The notes under the pieces were generated by a model. It was given only the letters and a program-made list of their open reading frames with translations, had not been told where the DNA came from and ran no database searches. A stretch of DNA of 64,000 bases from an uncultured Bradyrhizobium sp. (GTDB lineage: Bacteria; Pseudomonadota; Alphaproteobacteria; Rhizobiales; Xanthobacteraceae), in NCBI RefSeq assembly GCF_947648125.1, contig NZ_CANSMR010000004.1, positions 372,001 through 436,000 on the forward strand, written 5' to 3'. Below are positions 43,656-51,317 of the stretch, piece after piece (the first letter of the stretch is position 1; each line of letters starts with the position of its first letter). The translations under genes were made by a program, and so were the position numbers.

Positions 43656-43795
43656 TAGGCGTCGAGGTCTAAAGGAGTAACCCCCATCACGGGAGCACTG
43701 GCAAGCGACGTGTTCGGGGTGGGGCTCGCGCCATCAATCCTCGCGAGCCATCTGCTCAATTCCACCGTTCGGGAATGGCGAAATTCATTGTTTCC

Positions 43796-43819
43796 CGATA
43801 CCAGCAAAAATACCAGCAA
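43796..43819. repeat. Arm-type direct repeat, right copy
   Basis: Identical over 24 bases to 4699-4722, with two ATACCAGCA units. It lies 105 bases left of the tRNA core. The intervening stretch also shares ATTTTCAATGCATC and GGAATCGAAC with the left module, so the whole 145-base module is duplicated. Confidence 0.6.
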
Positions 43820-43923
43820 TACGGGTGAGCGCCGCGAATTTTGACGTGCATTTTCAATGCATCCTGGAAAAATCAGGAATCGAACTATGATCGTAACTTG
43901 TTGTTATTACTAAGCTTTTCATT

Positions 43924-43940
43924 GTGGTGCCCCTGGCCGG
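43924..43940. repeat. Attachment-site core at the tRNA
   Basis: GTGGTGCCCCTGGCCGG covers the CCA end, discriminator and 3' acceptor strand of tRNA-Leu plus one base outside. The identical copy at 4838-4854 marks the other end of the island. Confidence 0.75.
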
Positions 43941-44009
43941 AATCGAACCAGCACTCCTTGCGGAACTCGATTTTGAGTCGAGCGCGTCTACCAGTTCCGC
44001 CACAGGGGC
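43925..44009 (-). tRNA. tRNA-Leu (anticodon CAA)
   Basis: Eighty-five bases including encoded CCA. On the minus strand the acceptor GCCCCTG (44009-44003) pairs with CAGGGGC (43935-43929). The D-arm contains TGGTAGACGCG, the anticodon stem-loop reads CTCGACTCAAAATCGAG with CAA in the centre, a leucine-type variable arm follows, and the T-arm has GGTTCGATTCC. It reads TTG codons. The intact gene is the integration target of the island on its left. Confidence 0.95.
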
Positions 44010-44169
44010 ATTCGCGATGGTCCAAGGCCGAGACGGGCCCAGGGTCGCGAAGCGCGGCGGACTATAGCGGGCGGCCCGTCACGGTCAACCCGCGCGGATG
44101 TGATTGTCCCGCGCCTCGACAGGGGTATTTTCACGCGATACGACCCGGGCTGAGCATGGAGCAGGGGCC

Positions 44170-44742
44170 ATGACCCCGCCGGACGATGCTCGCAGGAGGA
44201 TTGCCGTGACACTCGCCACCGCCCATCCGTCGGATGCTTCCGCCACCGGCAATCCGGCGCTGACCTCGGCCTTGGCGATTGCCGTGATCGCGGCCGCGAC
44301 GCTGGCCGGCGCCTGGTTCTTCCAGCTCGTGCTGGAGATCATGCCGTGTCCGCTCTGCCTCGAGCAGCGCTATGCCTATTACCTCGCGGTCCCGCTCGGT
44401 GCCGTGGTCGCGCTCGCGGCCGCCCGTGGCGCGGCGCGCCCGGTGCTGCTCGCGGGCCTTGCGATCCTCGGCCTCGCCGCGCTCGCCAATGCCGGGCTCG
44501 GCGCCTATCACGCCGGGGTCGAATGGGGATTTTGGCAGGGGCCGACCGACTGCACCGGCCCGATGGTGGATTTCGGCAAGGCCGGCTCGCTGCTGGATCA
44601 GCTCGACAAGGTCAAGGTGGTCCGCTGCGACGAGGTGCAGTGGCGCTTCCTCGGCATCTCGCTCGCCGGCTACAACGTGCTGATCTCGCTCCTGATGGCC
44701 GCGATCGCCGGCTGGGGCGTGGCGAAGGCGGCCAGGGTTTGA
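44170..44742 (+). CDS. dsbB: Disulfide bond formation protein B (DsbB family)
   Basis: A 190-residue inner-membrane protein with four helices. Cys60 and Cys63 (MPCPLCLEQR) face the quinone, and Cys128 and Cys153 (TDCTG, VRCDE) form the second pair that oxidises DsbA. The family reoxidises periplasmic DsbA and passes electrons to quinone. The start is placed at ATG 44170 after GGAGCAGGGG; an internal GTG at 44204 is possible. A DsbA-like gene lies at 52946. It is the first core-type gene right of the tRNA. Confidence 0.9.
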   Translation: MTPPDDARRRIAVTLATAHPSDASATGNPALTSALAIAVIAAATLAGAWFFQLVLEIMPCPLCLEQRYAYYLAVPLGAVVALAAARGAARPVLLAGLAILGLAALANAGLGAYHAGVEWGFWQGPTDCTGPMVDFGKAGSLLDQLDKVKVVRCDEVQWRFLGISLAGYNVLISLLMAAIAGWGVAKAARV

Positions 44743-44793
44743 CCGATAGCCCTGATTTACAGGTCCTGACTCAATCGATCTATTTCTTCCGAT

Positions 44794-44922
44794 CTATTTC
44801 TTCTTCCCCGGCGTGAAGGTCGGCTGTCCGCCCTTCTGGCTGGGAGCCGCGGCGATCACTTTGATCTTCTCCTTCTTGGGCTTCTTGGTTTCCCGGTTGC
44901 CGTGCCGTTCGCCTTTGGACAT
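44794..44922 (-). CDS. Small lysine-rich conserved protein
   Basis: Forty-two residues, MSKGERHGNRETKKPKKEKI to a GKKK end. ATG 44922 is preceded by GAGGGAGA. Very basic, probably unstructured. Short proteins of this form (N-terminal MxKGxxxxNRExKKPKKEK) are recurrent in Bradyrhizobium; nucleic-acid binding is possible but unproven. Confidence 0.75.
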   Translation of the reverse strand: MSKGERHGNRETKKPKKEKIKVIAAAPSQKGGQPTFTPGKKK

Positions 44923-45251
44923 ATCGGTCTCCCTCTGTTTATCGAGATCATCAACTCGGTCAGAACCTGCCTGCAGAGCAGTCCAGAACGTCGACGTGGA
45001 TTTGCTGTGCTTGAAGTGACGGTAATCGACCGTAGGCCGATCGCCTTCGAATGGCGAGCGCCAAAGCGGTCTGCGGCGCGCTGCGGCAACAACGCGCAGG
45101 ATGCTATGAGGAGCGGCCTTCGCCTCTCGTTCGGCGAGAAAGCCAGGAACACAAGGAAAACCAACAAGAAAGCATTGGCTATTGCCGCCGAAGCGGCGCA
45201 TGCTGGCCGCGGGGCCGCACCGGCGCAAGGCGTTTCGCAAAAGGCTGGCCC

Positions 45252-45521
45252 ATGACCATGCGCTCCCGACGTGAAGTCGTCACCTTCCAGCATCCATTCC
45301 GGATCAGAGGCATCGATCGTGAATTGCCCGCAGGCGCCTATGACGTCATTACCGATGAAGAGGCGATCGAAGGGCTCTCATTCGCGGTGTTCCGCCGTGT
45401 CGCCACGATGATCATCGTCCCGGCACAAGGCTCACGCGGATTGACGACGGAGATGGTGTCGATCGGCTCAGTCGATCTGGCGGACGCCCAGCGTATCGAC
45501 GCGAGCGCATCCAATGACTGA
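45252..45521 (+). CDS. Conserved hypothetical protein
   Basis: Eighty-nine residues starting MTMRSRREVVTFQHPFRIRG, then DRELPAGAYDVITDEEAIEG and VATMIIVPAQG. The beta-rich pattern with a DxLPAGxYxVxTDEE element is a recurrent rhizobial hypothetical protein. It overlaps the next gene by 8 bases, so the two are translationally coupled. No enzyme motif. ATG 45258 is an alternative start. Confidence 0.7.
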   Translation: MTMRSRREVVTFQHPFRIRGIDRELPAGAYDVITDEEAIEGLSFAVFRRVATMIIVPAQGSRGLTTEMVSIGSVDLADAQRIDASASND

Positions 45522-45810
45522 CGAACCGCTCGACCTCGATCGCCACCGCGGTATGGCGGCGCAGAAAGCCACCGATATTCGCCGTGCGCTGGCGGAAATC
45601 GAGACCCACGCGAGGGATCTGCGCGAGCGGCAGGCCTCGCTCGAAACCGGACTGCTGGCGGTACCTGCGACGTCGTGGCCGGAGGTCGCCGCCAAGGCGC
45701 GCTACGTATTGAATCTGTATGCCGCGAGCCTGCCGCCGGAGGATACAAGGCATCGCGATCTGGTCACGGCCATTCTCGAGGATTTTGTCCGGCTCACCGA
45801 GCCGCGATGA
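45514..45810 (+). CDS. Conserved hypothetical helical protein
   Basis: Ninety-eight residues, largely helical: QKATDIRRALAEIETHARDL and RQASLETGLLA, then a C-terminal helix RYVLNLYAASLPPEDTRHRD. It overlaps the preceding gene and lies 37 bases before a DUF1488 gene, so it belongs to a small operon of three uncharacterised proteins. No function can be given. Confidence 0.7.
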   Translation: MTDEPLDLDRHRGMAAQKATDIRRALAEIETHARDLRERQASLETGLLAVPATSWPEVAAKARYVLNLYAASLPPEDTRHRDLVTAILEDFVRLTEPR

Positions 45811-45847
45811 ACCAGAACCACTTCGCGGCTTTGAAGGAGCTGGTCAC

Positions 45848-46132
45848 ATGACGCTTACCCAGGGTCGCTTCATCAGCTACGAATACGACAGGATGGTCGT
45901 GCTGTTCTCGATGCATGACGATGAGAAAGAGATCCATTGCGCGATCTCGACCTCCGCGATGGATGAATTGGAAGGCGGGACGCTCGGGCGCGCGGGCCAC
46001 CGCGAGACTCAGTTCATGCGGCTGCGCGAGCGCATCGAAGCCTGCGCCGATGGCAAGTACCAGGCGAAGGAGTTCGAGGGGGCGCCGCCGCGGATCGTCC
46101 TGCGTAGCATCGATTTCCGGCAGCGAAGGTAG
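45848..46132 (+). CDS. DUF1488 family protein
   Basis: Ninety-four residues starting MTLTQGRFISYEYDRMVVLF, then HDDEKEIHCAISTSAMDELE and a C-terminal IVLRSIDFRQRR. The pattern of a short beta sheet followed by a helix with CAIS...L matches DUF1488, a widespread proteobacterial family of unknown role. ATG 45848 is preceded by GGAGC. End of the three-gene run. Confidence 0.7.
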   Translation: MTLTQGRFISYEYDRMVVLFSMHDDEKEIHCAISTSAMDELEGGTLGRAGHRETQFMRLRERIEACADGKYQAKEFEGAPPRIVLRSIDFRQRR

Positions 46133-46230
46133 AGGACTCCCCGTGCGAAGGCCCTGACGCGCGTGTCAGGTGTTTCAAGGTGGAGGCAATCCCGCCGTCA
46201 CCGTCCCGATCATGCGCGACAGACGAGCCC

Positions 46231-46635
46231 ATGCTGATCATCGTGCACCGCGTCCCCGTCGAGTTGTTGCTGTTGGCCAATGAGACGTTGTTGCGCCTCA
46301 GGAGCCGACGCAATCTCGTCGCCACGCTGATGAGCGAGCAGCGCCCGCGATATACCATCTCCGAAATCCATGGTGCGAGCCGCCGGCTGACGGCGTTATG
46401 GCGCGCGGTCGCCAGGGAGCGGCTCGAGGAATGGAGCGAAGCACAGCCCGATTCGGTCTATGCCCGGATCACCGGGCCGTTGTGGTGCGCCGCAGCCGTT
46501 GCGAAACTGCAAATCGACCGGGACGAGGAGCTGTGGTTCGATCCCGGTGAACTGGTGGCGTTGGCGCGATCGTTCCGCGATCAGCCGGACCAGTCAGGTC
46601 CGAAGTGTGAGCCGGATAGTGATCTGATCGCCTGA
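46231..46635 (+). CDS. Hypothetical helical protein
   Basis: A 134-residue protein from ATG 46231; GTG 46180 would add 17 residues. Two helical segments (VPVELLLLANETLLRLRSRR; SRRLTALWRAVARERLEEWS) and a C-terminal ELVALARSFRDQPDQS. Codon use is normal for the core region. I do not recognise the family; the gene overlaps a dispersed repeat at its 3' end. Confidence 0.55.
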   Translation: MLIIVHRVPVELLLLANETLLRLRSRRNLVATLMSEQRPRYTISEIHGASRRLTALWRAVARERLEEWSEAQPDSVYARITGPLWCAAAVAKLQIDRDEELWFDPGELVALARSFRDQPDQSGPKCEPDSDLIA

Positions 46636-46736
46636 AGCATGATCCGGAAAAGTGCGAAGCGGTTTTCCGAAAAGATCATGCTCAAACAAAGAGCGAAAGC
46701 GCGATGACGTTTCAACCCAATCTCATCGCGCTTTAG
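46634..46736. repeat. Dispersed rhizobial palindromic repeat
   Basis: Two inverted pairs: AGCATGATC...GATCATGCT around GGAAAA/TTTTCC, then AAAGCGCGATGA...TCATCGCGCTTT. I recognise this roughly 100-base element from many rhizobial and Bradyrhizobium intergenic regions. It overlaps the end of the hypothetical gene on the left and supplies the stop codon of the AbrB-type gene on the right. Confidence 0.7.
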
Positions 46737-47797
46737 TCGTCGACGTCGTCCTGCGGCCGTCCGAACAGATGGATGATGCCCGGCGTCGAGATGGTGACGA
46801 ACAGGAAGCGCGACAGATGATGCGCGCCGACGAAGATCGGGTCGATGTGCAGCGTCAGCGCCAGCGCCAGCATCGCGTCCATTGCGCCGGGCGCGAAGGC
46901 GACCACGACGTCGGCGAGCCGCACATGGGTGGTGAAGGCGATCACCGCCACGAACACGGCCGAGATTGCGATCGCGATCGCAAACGAGCCGAGCCCGGCA
47001 TTGACGTGGCTGAGCAGGGTCGAGGTCTTCATCCGCGCAAACCGGGTGCCGATCAGCGCGCCGATGCCGACCAGTGCGATGTTGCGGAGCCAGGGCGGCA
47101 GGCCGCCATCGACCAGGCCTGAGCCATGCAGCAGGCTGGAGGCGAGCATCGCGCCGAACATCCAGCTGGCGGGGAATTTGATCCAGCGCAGCAGCAGCGA
47201 GACGCCGATCGACCCGGCGACGAGGGCAACAAGGCCGAACGGCGAGGCGACCGTCGTCGGCAATGGCGGCGGCGCCGCGTGCGTCACCCCGGTCAGCGCC
47301 AGCACCAGCGGCAGGGCCGCGGTCAGGATGATGACGCGCATGGTCTGCACCACGGCGATCGCCGCGACGTCGGCGCCCTTCTCCGCGGCGAGGATCGTGA
47401 TCTGCGAGAGTGCGCCCGGGCTGCCGGCGAGGAAGGCCGAGGTCTGGTCCCAGCCATGCACGCGCTGCAGATAGAGGCTCGAGCCGAAGGTCGAGCAGAA
47501 CGTCGCCAGCGCCAGCAGGGCGATGGTGAGCGGATAGGAGCTCATGTGCTGCAGCAATTGCTGCGACATCAGCGAGCCCAGCGAGATGCCGAGCAGCAGC
47601 AGCACCGATTGCGTCAGCACCGGCGGCACCGCGAGCGGCCGTCCGGCCAATGCTGCAATCCCAACCGCGCACATCGCGCCCGAGATCAGCCCGCCCGGCA
47701 ATCCCGCCCATAAAAACAGCAAACCGCCGGCGGCGCCGATGACGAGTGTCTCGAGCCCGTTCAGAACTTTGCTGCGGTCGGGAATGGCGGTCGCCAT
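46733..47797 (-). CDS. AbrB-family membrane transporter
   Basis: A 354-residue membrane protein made of two repeats of the AbrB duplication domain, with about ten helices. LWAGLPGGLISGAMCAVGIA in the first half and FPASWMFGAMLASSLLHGSG in the second are the repeated GxLxGAM segments. HGWDQTSAFLAGSPGALSQI is the conserved centre. Members were once called ammonia monooxygenase but are probably permeases with unknown substrate. ATG 47797 is preferred over GTG 47818. Confidence 0.82.
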   Translation of the reverse strand: MATAIPDRSKVLNGLETLVIGAAGGLLFLWAGLPGGLISGAMCAVGIAALAGRPLAVPPVLTQSVLLLLGISLGSLMSQQLLQHMSSYPLTIALLALATFCSTFGSSLYLQRVHGWDQTSAFLAGSPGALSQITILAAEKGADVAAIAVVQTMRVIILTAALPLVLALTGVTHAAPPPLPTTVASPFGLVALVAGSIGVSLLLRWIKFPASWMFGAMLASSLLHGSGLVDGGLPPWLRNIALVGIGALIGTRFARMKTSTLLSHVNAGLGSFAIAIAISAVFVAVIAFTTHVRLADVVVAFAPGAMDAMLALALTLHIDPIFVGAHHLSRFLFVTISTPGIIHLFGRPQDDVDD

Positions 47798-47950
47798 CGA
47801 AGCGCGGATCAGGGTCACGCCGCCTTATGGCAAATTCGCAACCACGGGACAATTGCATCTCGCGATTGCAGCATTGCGCCCCGGCTCGCCGGCGTACAGA
47901 TTTTCACCCTCCCCGGTGGGGAGGGTGAAGGATGTCAGATTGCCTACGCG

Positions 47951-48229
47951 TTACTTCGCGGCCGGCGCTGCCGACTTGTCGCCGGCTTCCTTGATGCACG
48001 CCTTGCGAAACTTCTTGCGCTCCTTGCCCTTCAGGCCCTTCTCGTCGGCCTGCTTCGAGCAGTCGAGCGAGGCGGCAGTGCGCGGCTTGGCTTCCTTCGG
48101 CGCCTTGGCCGCGGTGGCCGCAGGGGCGGCGTCCTTGGCGGCGGGCGCGCCGGTCTGCGCGAAAGCTCCGCCCACCAGCAGCAGGGAGGCAAGGGCGGTT
48201 GCGGTCGCGAGCTTGGAAATCGTCATCAT
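47951..48229 (-). CDS. PsiF-repeat exported protein
   Basis: Ninety-two residues with signal peptide (MMTISKLATATALASLLLVG, cleavage near AFAQ), an Ala/Pro-rich linker and the PsiF repeat SLDCSKQADEKGLKGKERKK followed by FRKACIKEA, with two cysteines about 22 residues apart. PsiF was named for phosphate-starvation induction in E. coli; its function is unknown. ATG 48229 has GAGGTG upstream. Divergent from another exported small protein at 48436. Confidence 0.8.
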   Translation of the reverse strand: MMTISKLATATALASLLLVGGAFAQTGAPAAKDAAPAATAAKAPKEAKPRTAASLDCSKQADEKGLKGKERKKFRKACIKEAGDKSAAPAAK

Positions 48230-48435
48230 GGGGCACCTCGTGAGGGAAGGAGCCGAAACGTTGCGCGGCGATGATGAACCGTGGATGAATATGCGGTGGT
48301 CCCGCCGCCACAATATTTTAACGGCCAAGGGCGTCCGCACGTTGTCGCAAGTCGGGGTTGCGCTAGGATAATGGTCTTACGCCAATGCCCCCAGGGGAAA
48401 CCTCACGGGAAACCAGGGATGACGGGAGACCAGGG

Positions 48436-48927
48436 ATGACCATTCAGACCAGATTGTTTTGTGCGATTGCGGTGTCGGGCTTTGCAGCCTTTGCGGCGAG
48501 CGCGCCGGCGCAGGCCCTGACCGCGCAGGAATGCAGTGCCAAGTACCAGGCGGCCAAGACGGCCGGCACCCTCAACGGCCAGAAGTGGAATGATTTCCGC
48601 AAGGCCCAGTGCGGCGCCGACGCGACCCCGGCTGCGGCGCCCGCCGCTCCGCCGCCCGCTGCCGCCGCGCCTGCTCCGGCCGCGCCGAAGGAGGCCAAGC
48701 GGGAAGCCGCTCCCGCCGCGGCACCCGCCGCACCGGCAGGGCCCGCCGTGTTTCCGAACGCGGTCGATCCCAAATACGCCAAGGAATCCGAAGGCAAGCA
48801 GCGCATGCACACCTGCGTGGACCAGTACAATGCCAACAAGACCACCGGCGGCAATGGCGGCCTGAAGTGGATCCAGAAGGGCGGCGGCTATTACAGCGAG
48901 TGCAACAAGCGCCTGAAGGGCGCCTGA
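48436..48927 (+). CDS. Exported hypothetical protein with Ala/Pro-rich linker
   Basis: A 163-residue protein: signal peptide TIQTRLFCAIAVSGFAAFAA ending near AQA, an N-terminal cysteine pair module (QECSAKYQAAK...FRKAQCGA), a low-complexity Ala/Pro linker, and a C-terminal module (HTCVDQYNANK...YYSECNKRLKG). The two modules look like one duplicated unit related to the PsiF type, with paired cysteines. ATG 48436 has GGGAGA upstream. Followed by a strong terminator. The function is unknown. Confidence 0.75.
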   Translation: MTIQTRLFCAIAVSGFAAFAASAPAQALTAQECSAKYQAAKTAGTLNGQKWNDFRKAQCGADATPAAAPAAPPPAAAAPAPAAPKEAKREAAPAAAPAAPAGPAVFPNAVDPKYAKESEGKQRMHTCVDQYNANKTTGGNGGLKWIQKGGGYYSECNKRLKGA

Positions 48928-48950
48928 GTCGGCTGAAGCGAGTTTGACGG

Positions 48951-48980
48951 GCGGCCGGCGCAAGCCGGCCGCTTTTCTTT
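48951..48980 (+). terminator. Rho-independent terminator
   Basis: GCGGCCGGC (48951-48959), loop GCAA, GCCGGCCGC (48964-48972), then TTTTCTTT. A perfect 9-pair GC stem with T-run, 24 bases after the stop of the exported protein. Confidence 0.85.
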
Positions 48981-48991
48981 CGGCTGAAGCG

Positions 48992-49549
48992 CTATTGGCT
49001 TTCCGTAAGCAGCTTGTCCGCCGACTGCGCCAGCAGTTGCGCGCGCTTGCGCGGGCCGCGCTCGAGAAACAGCAGGCTCTGGCCGAAGATGAAGCAGTAG
49101 AACAGGAACGCCTGCGCATCGGCTTCCTCGGCCGGTAGCCCGGTGGCGCGATAGAGCTGGCCGACATTCTTCAGGCGCGCGGCATCGACGCTTGCGGCGG
49201 CTGCGGCCGCGGCCTCGTCGGTGCGCGCCCATTGCCGGATCGCGAGTTCGACGGCCATCGCCTCGGTGTTCATGCGCTCCGAATAGAGCGTGATGATCGC
49301 CTTCAGCCGCTCGCGTGCGCTGGCGCCGTCGAGCGCGGTCTGCTTCTCGATCGCGGCGATGCGACCGTCGCGCCAGCGCGTCAGCATGGTCTCGAGCAGC
49401 GCGGCGCGATCCCTGAAGCGGCGGTAGAAGCCGCCCTTGGTGACGCCGAGATTCTTCGCCAGCACCTCGACCCGCACGCCGTCGACGCCGCTATGCGCGA
49501 GTTCGGCAAAGCCGGCCGCAACCCAGACATCGCCCTTGCTTTCAGTCAT
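48992..49549 (-). CDS. TetR-family transcriptional regulator
   Basis: A 185-residue TetR protein. HTH at about residues 26-46 (VEVLAKNLGVTKGGFYRRFR), followed by an all-helical ligand domain. It is divergent from two thioesterase genes, and two 16-base palindromes lie in the 77-base gap, so it very probably represses both itself and that operon. Acyl-CoA or an aromatic acid is a reasonable guess for the inducer, given the target genes. Confidence 0.9.
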   Translation of the reverse strand: MTESKGDVWVAAGFAELAHSGVDGVRVEVLAKNLGVTKGGFYRRFRDRAALLETMLTRWRDGRIAAIEKQTALDGASARERLKAIITLYSERMNTEAMAVELAIRQWARTDEAAAAAAASVDAARLKNVGQLYRATGLPAEEADAQAFLFYCFIFGQSLLFLERGPRKRAQLLAQSADKLLTESQ

Positions 49550-49571
49550 GTGATCTCCGCGGAGCGGCCCC

Positions 49572-49622
49572 GATACGGTGCCGTATTGCTAGCCCGCTTC
49601 GTGCCTGATACGCTACCGTATC
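49572..49622. promoter_or_regulatory. Paired TetR operators
   Basis: GATACGGTGCCGTATT (49572-49587) and GATACGCTACCGTATC (49607-49622) are near-perfect palindromes of the same consensus, spaced 35 bases start to start. They occupy the gap between the TetR gene (start 49549) and the thioesterase gene (start 49627); the second ends 5 bases before the start codon. Confidence 0.75.
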
Positions 49623-49626
49623 GAAA

Positions 49627-50076
49627 ATGGAGGAGCGGCAGATGGAGGGCGAGGCGACCTATCGCGGCACGGTCTATCCCTGGCACTGCGATCACATCGG
49701 CCACATGAACGTCATGTGGTATGTCGGCAAGTTCGACGAGGCGAACTGGAACATGTTCGCGCGGCTCGGGCTGACGCCGAGCTATCTGCGCGAGTCCGGC
49801 CGCGGCATGGCTGCCGTGCAGCAGAACATCTCCTATCAGCGCGAACTGCTCGCCGGCGACCTTGTCGAGGTCAAGAGCCGGCTGCTCGAGTTCCGCGACA
49901 AGTCGGTCCGTATCCTGCATGAGATGCGCAACGCGGAGACCGGCGACGTCGCCGCGACCTGCGAGATCGCGGCCGTGCACATCGATCGCGCCGCGCGCAA
50001 ATCGGCGCCGTTTGCGCCGGCGATCCGCTACGCCGCAATGCCGCACCTCGTGCCGTCCGAACCTGTGACTGCGTGA
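49627..50076 (+). CDS. Hotdog-fold acyl-CoA thioesterase (4HBT/YbgC type)
   Basis: A 149-residue protein. The motif HCDHIGHMNVMWYVGKFDEA contains Asp22, the catalytic aspartate of 4-hydroxybenzoyl-CoA-type thioesterases. NISYQRELLAGDLVEVKSRL is the hotdog strand region. It hydrolyses an acyl- or aroyl-CoA in the cytoplasm. It is the first gene under the paired TetR operators and overlaps the next by GTGA. An ATG at 49642 is an alternative start. Confidence 0.85.
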   Translation: MEERQMEGEATYRGTVYPWHCDHIGHMNVMWYVGKFDEANWNMFARLGLTPSYLRESGRGMAAVQQNISYQRELLAGDLVEVKSRLLEFRDKSVRILHEMRNAETGDVAATCEIAAVHIDRAARKSAPFAPAIRYAAMPHLVPSEPVTA

Positions 50077-50528
50077 CCACCATGCCCCGCTTTGAGCCGA
50101 GGAATCCCGACTTCCGCGCGGTTGCCGCCGCCACATTCGCGCGCCAGCGCGCGATGCAGACGCTTGGCATCTCGATTGCACGCATGGAGCCGGGCGAGGT
50201 CGATCTCGCGATGCCCTACGCGCCGGAGTACTGCCAGCAGAACGGCTTCGTGCATGCCGGAATCATCACCGCGGGGCTCGACAATGCCTGCGGGATCGCC
50301 GCCTTCACGCTGATGCCCGAAGGCTCCGACATCCTCACGGTGGAGTTCAAGACCAATCTCCTGGCGCCGGCCCGCGGCGAGCGGTTCGTATTCCGCGGCG
50401 TCGTGGTCAAGCCCGGCCGGACGCTGACGGTCTGCGACGGCCGCGCCTACGCCGTGCAGGACGGCATCGAGACGCTGGTCGCGACCATGAGCGGGACGCT
50501 GATGGCGCTGCAGCGGCGGGAAGGGTAG
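50073..50528 (+). CDS. PaaI-family thioesterase
   Basis: A 151-residue hotdog protein. YCQQNGFVHAGIITAGLDNA is the PaaI active-site segment (substrate loop HGG-like with HAG here), and SDILTVEFKTNLLAPARGER the following strands. GTG 50073 is coupled to the preceding stop; ATG 50082 is also possible. Two thioesterases of different subfamilies in one TetR-controlled operon suggest removal of a toxic or trapped CoA ester. Confidence 0.85.
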   Translation: MTTMPRFEPRNPDFRAVAAATFARQRAMQTLGISIARMEPGEVDLAMPYAPEYCQQNGFVHAGIITAGLDNACGIAAFTLMPEGSDILTVEFKTNLLAPARGERFVFRGVVVKPGRTLTVCDGRAYAVQDGIETLVATMSGTLMALQRREG

Positions 50529-50547
50529 CAACGAGCAGAGCTTTATC

Positions 50548-50600
50548 TCCGTCACCCCTGCGCAACGGCGAAGCCTTTGCGCGGGGATGACGGGGCAGGT
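50548..50600. repeat. Short dispersed palindrome
   Basis: CCGTCACCCCTGCGCAACGG and its partner TTTGCGCGGGGATGACGGGG form an imperfect inverted repeat around CGAAGCC. The form is that of short intergenic repeats of Bradyrhizobium. It directly follows the thioesterase operon. Confidence 0.5.
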
Positions 50601-50667
50601 CGAGGCACGTGTTGGCTTTGCAGGGACGACGATTGTGGATGTCGGCCGCGCCACACACACACACTGT

Positions 50668-50787
50668 GTCGTCCTGGCGAAGGCCAGGACCCATTACCCC
50701 GAATCTCAATTGTTGCGCTCGCTGGGGCCACGATCCCGTTCATCACCGAATGCGGTGGTTATGGGTCCCTGCTTTCGCAGGGACGAC
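50668..50787. repeat. Dispersed Bradyrhizobium-type repeat
   Basis: The left arm GTCGTCCTGGCGAAGGCCAG plus GACCCATTACC and the right arm GGTTATGGGTCCCTGC plus TTTCGCAGGGACGAC are inverted copies about 60 bases apart. I recognise this element from many Bradyrhizobium intergenic regions. A short CA run precedes it (50652-50664). With the preceding palindrome it fills the 400-base gap between 50528 and 50931; no gene is seen there. Confidence 0.65.
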
Positions 50788-50930
50788 AAGCGGGGATAGC
50801 GGGTCTGAGAAGGTGTGACGAATTTGACGGCGGCGGCGCCCAAGATCTGCGCACGCATCCAAGACCCGCGCATTGACAAGCCTCCCTCACACCGACCTGA
50901 TAGGCGCATGTTTCGCGTGAGCGCCTTGTC

Positions 50931-51317
50931 ATGATCGCCAGCCTCAGTCTGATCCTGCTCTGTCAGTTGGTGGGCGAGGTGGTCGTGCGGGCGCTGGCCG
51001 TGCCGGTGCCGGGGCCGGTGGTCGGGCTGGTGCTCTTGCTGTTGCTGCTGTTGGCGCGCGACCGGTTTCCGGTGCTCGCGCGCGGGCCGCTCGGCGATGA
51101 CGGCGTCGAGAGCGCGAGCCGCGGCATGCTTGCCAATCTCTCGCTGCTGTTCATTCCGGCCGGGGTCGGCGTGGTGCAGAAGCTCGATTTGCTCGCCGAG
51201 CATGGCGTTGCGATCCTGGTGATCCTCGCGGTTTCGGTCATCGTCACGCTGCTGGCGACGGTCGCGACCTTCGTCGCGGCGAGCAGTCTCCTTTCGCGCG
51301 AGGAGGACAACCCGTGA
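50931..51317 (+). CDS. CidA/LrgA-family membrane protein
   Basis: A 128-residue protein with four hydrophobic segments. LCQLVGEVVVRALAVPVPGP is the family start and LSLLFIPAGVGVV the conserved third segment. Members are holin-like proteins linked to murein hydrolase control or to small-metabolite export. It overlaps the LrgB-family gene by GTGA, the usual pairing. Confidence 0.88.
   Translation: MIASLSLILLCQLVGEVVVRALAVPVPGPVVGLVLLLLLLLARDRFPVLARGPLGDDGVESASRGMLANLSLLFIPAGVGVVQKLDLLAEHGVAILVILAVSVIVTLLATVATFVAASSLLSREEDNP

Larger units (their letters stand above)
4838..43940. mobile_element. 39-kb tRNA-Leu-associated genomic island (catabolic)
   Basis: Direct 17-bp copies of the tRNA-Leu(CAA) 3' end bound the segment, with arm-like repeats beside each copy. 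The content is a block of uptake systems and unusual amino-acid catabolic enzymes with local regulators, quite different from the core-type genes right of the tRNA. No integrase, excisionase, relaxase or conjugation gene is visible inside, so the island is probably immobile now, or its recombinase lies in the neighbouring element. Boundaries are inferred from repeats; an empty site in a relative would settle them. Confidence 0.65.

Noticed and set aside
43475-43819. Minus-strand frame starting MLVFLLV at the right end of the island
   Set aside because: Its start is the arm-type repeat in another frame and the rest is antisense to the proline-racemase-family gene.
46581-47858. A 425-residue minus-strand frame overlapping the AbrB-type gene
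   Set aside because: Arg/Gly/Ala-rich shifted-frame product; the AbrB frame shows helices and family motifs and is the real one.
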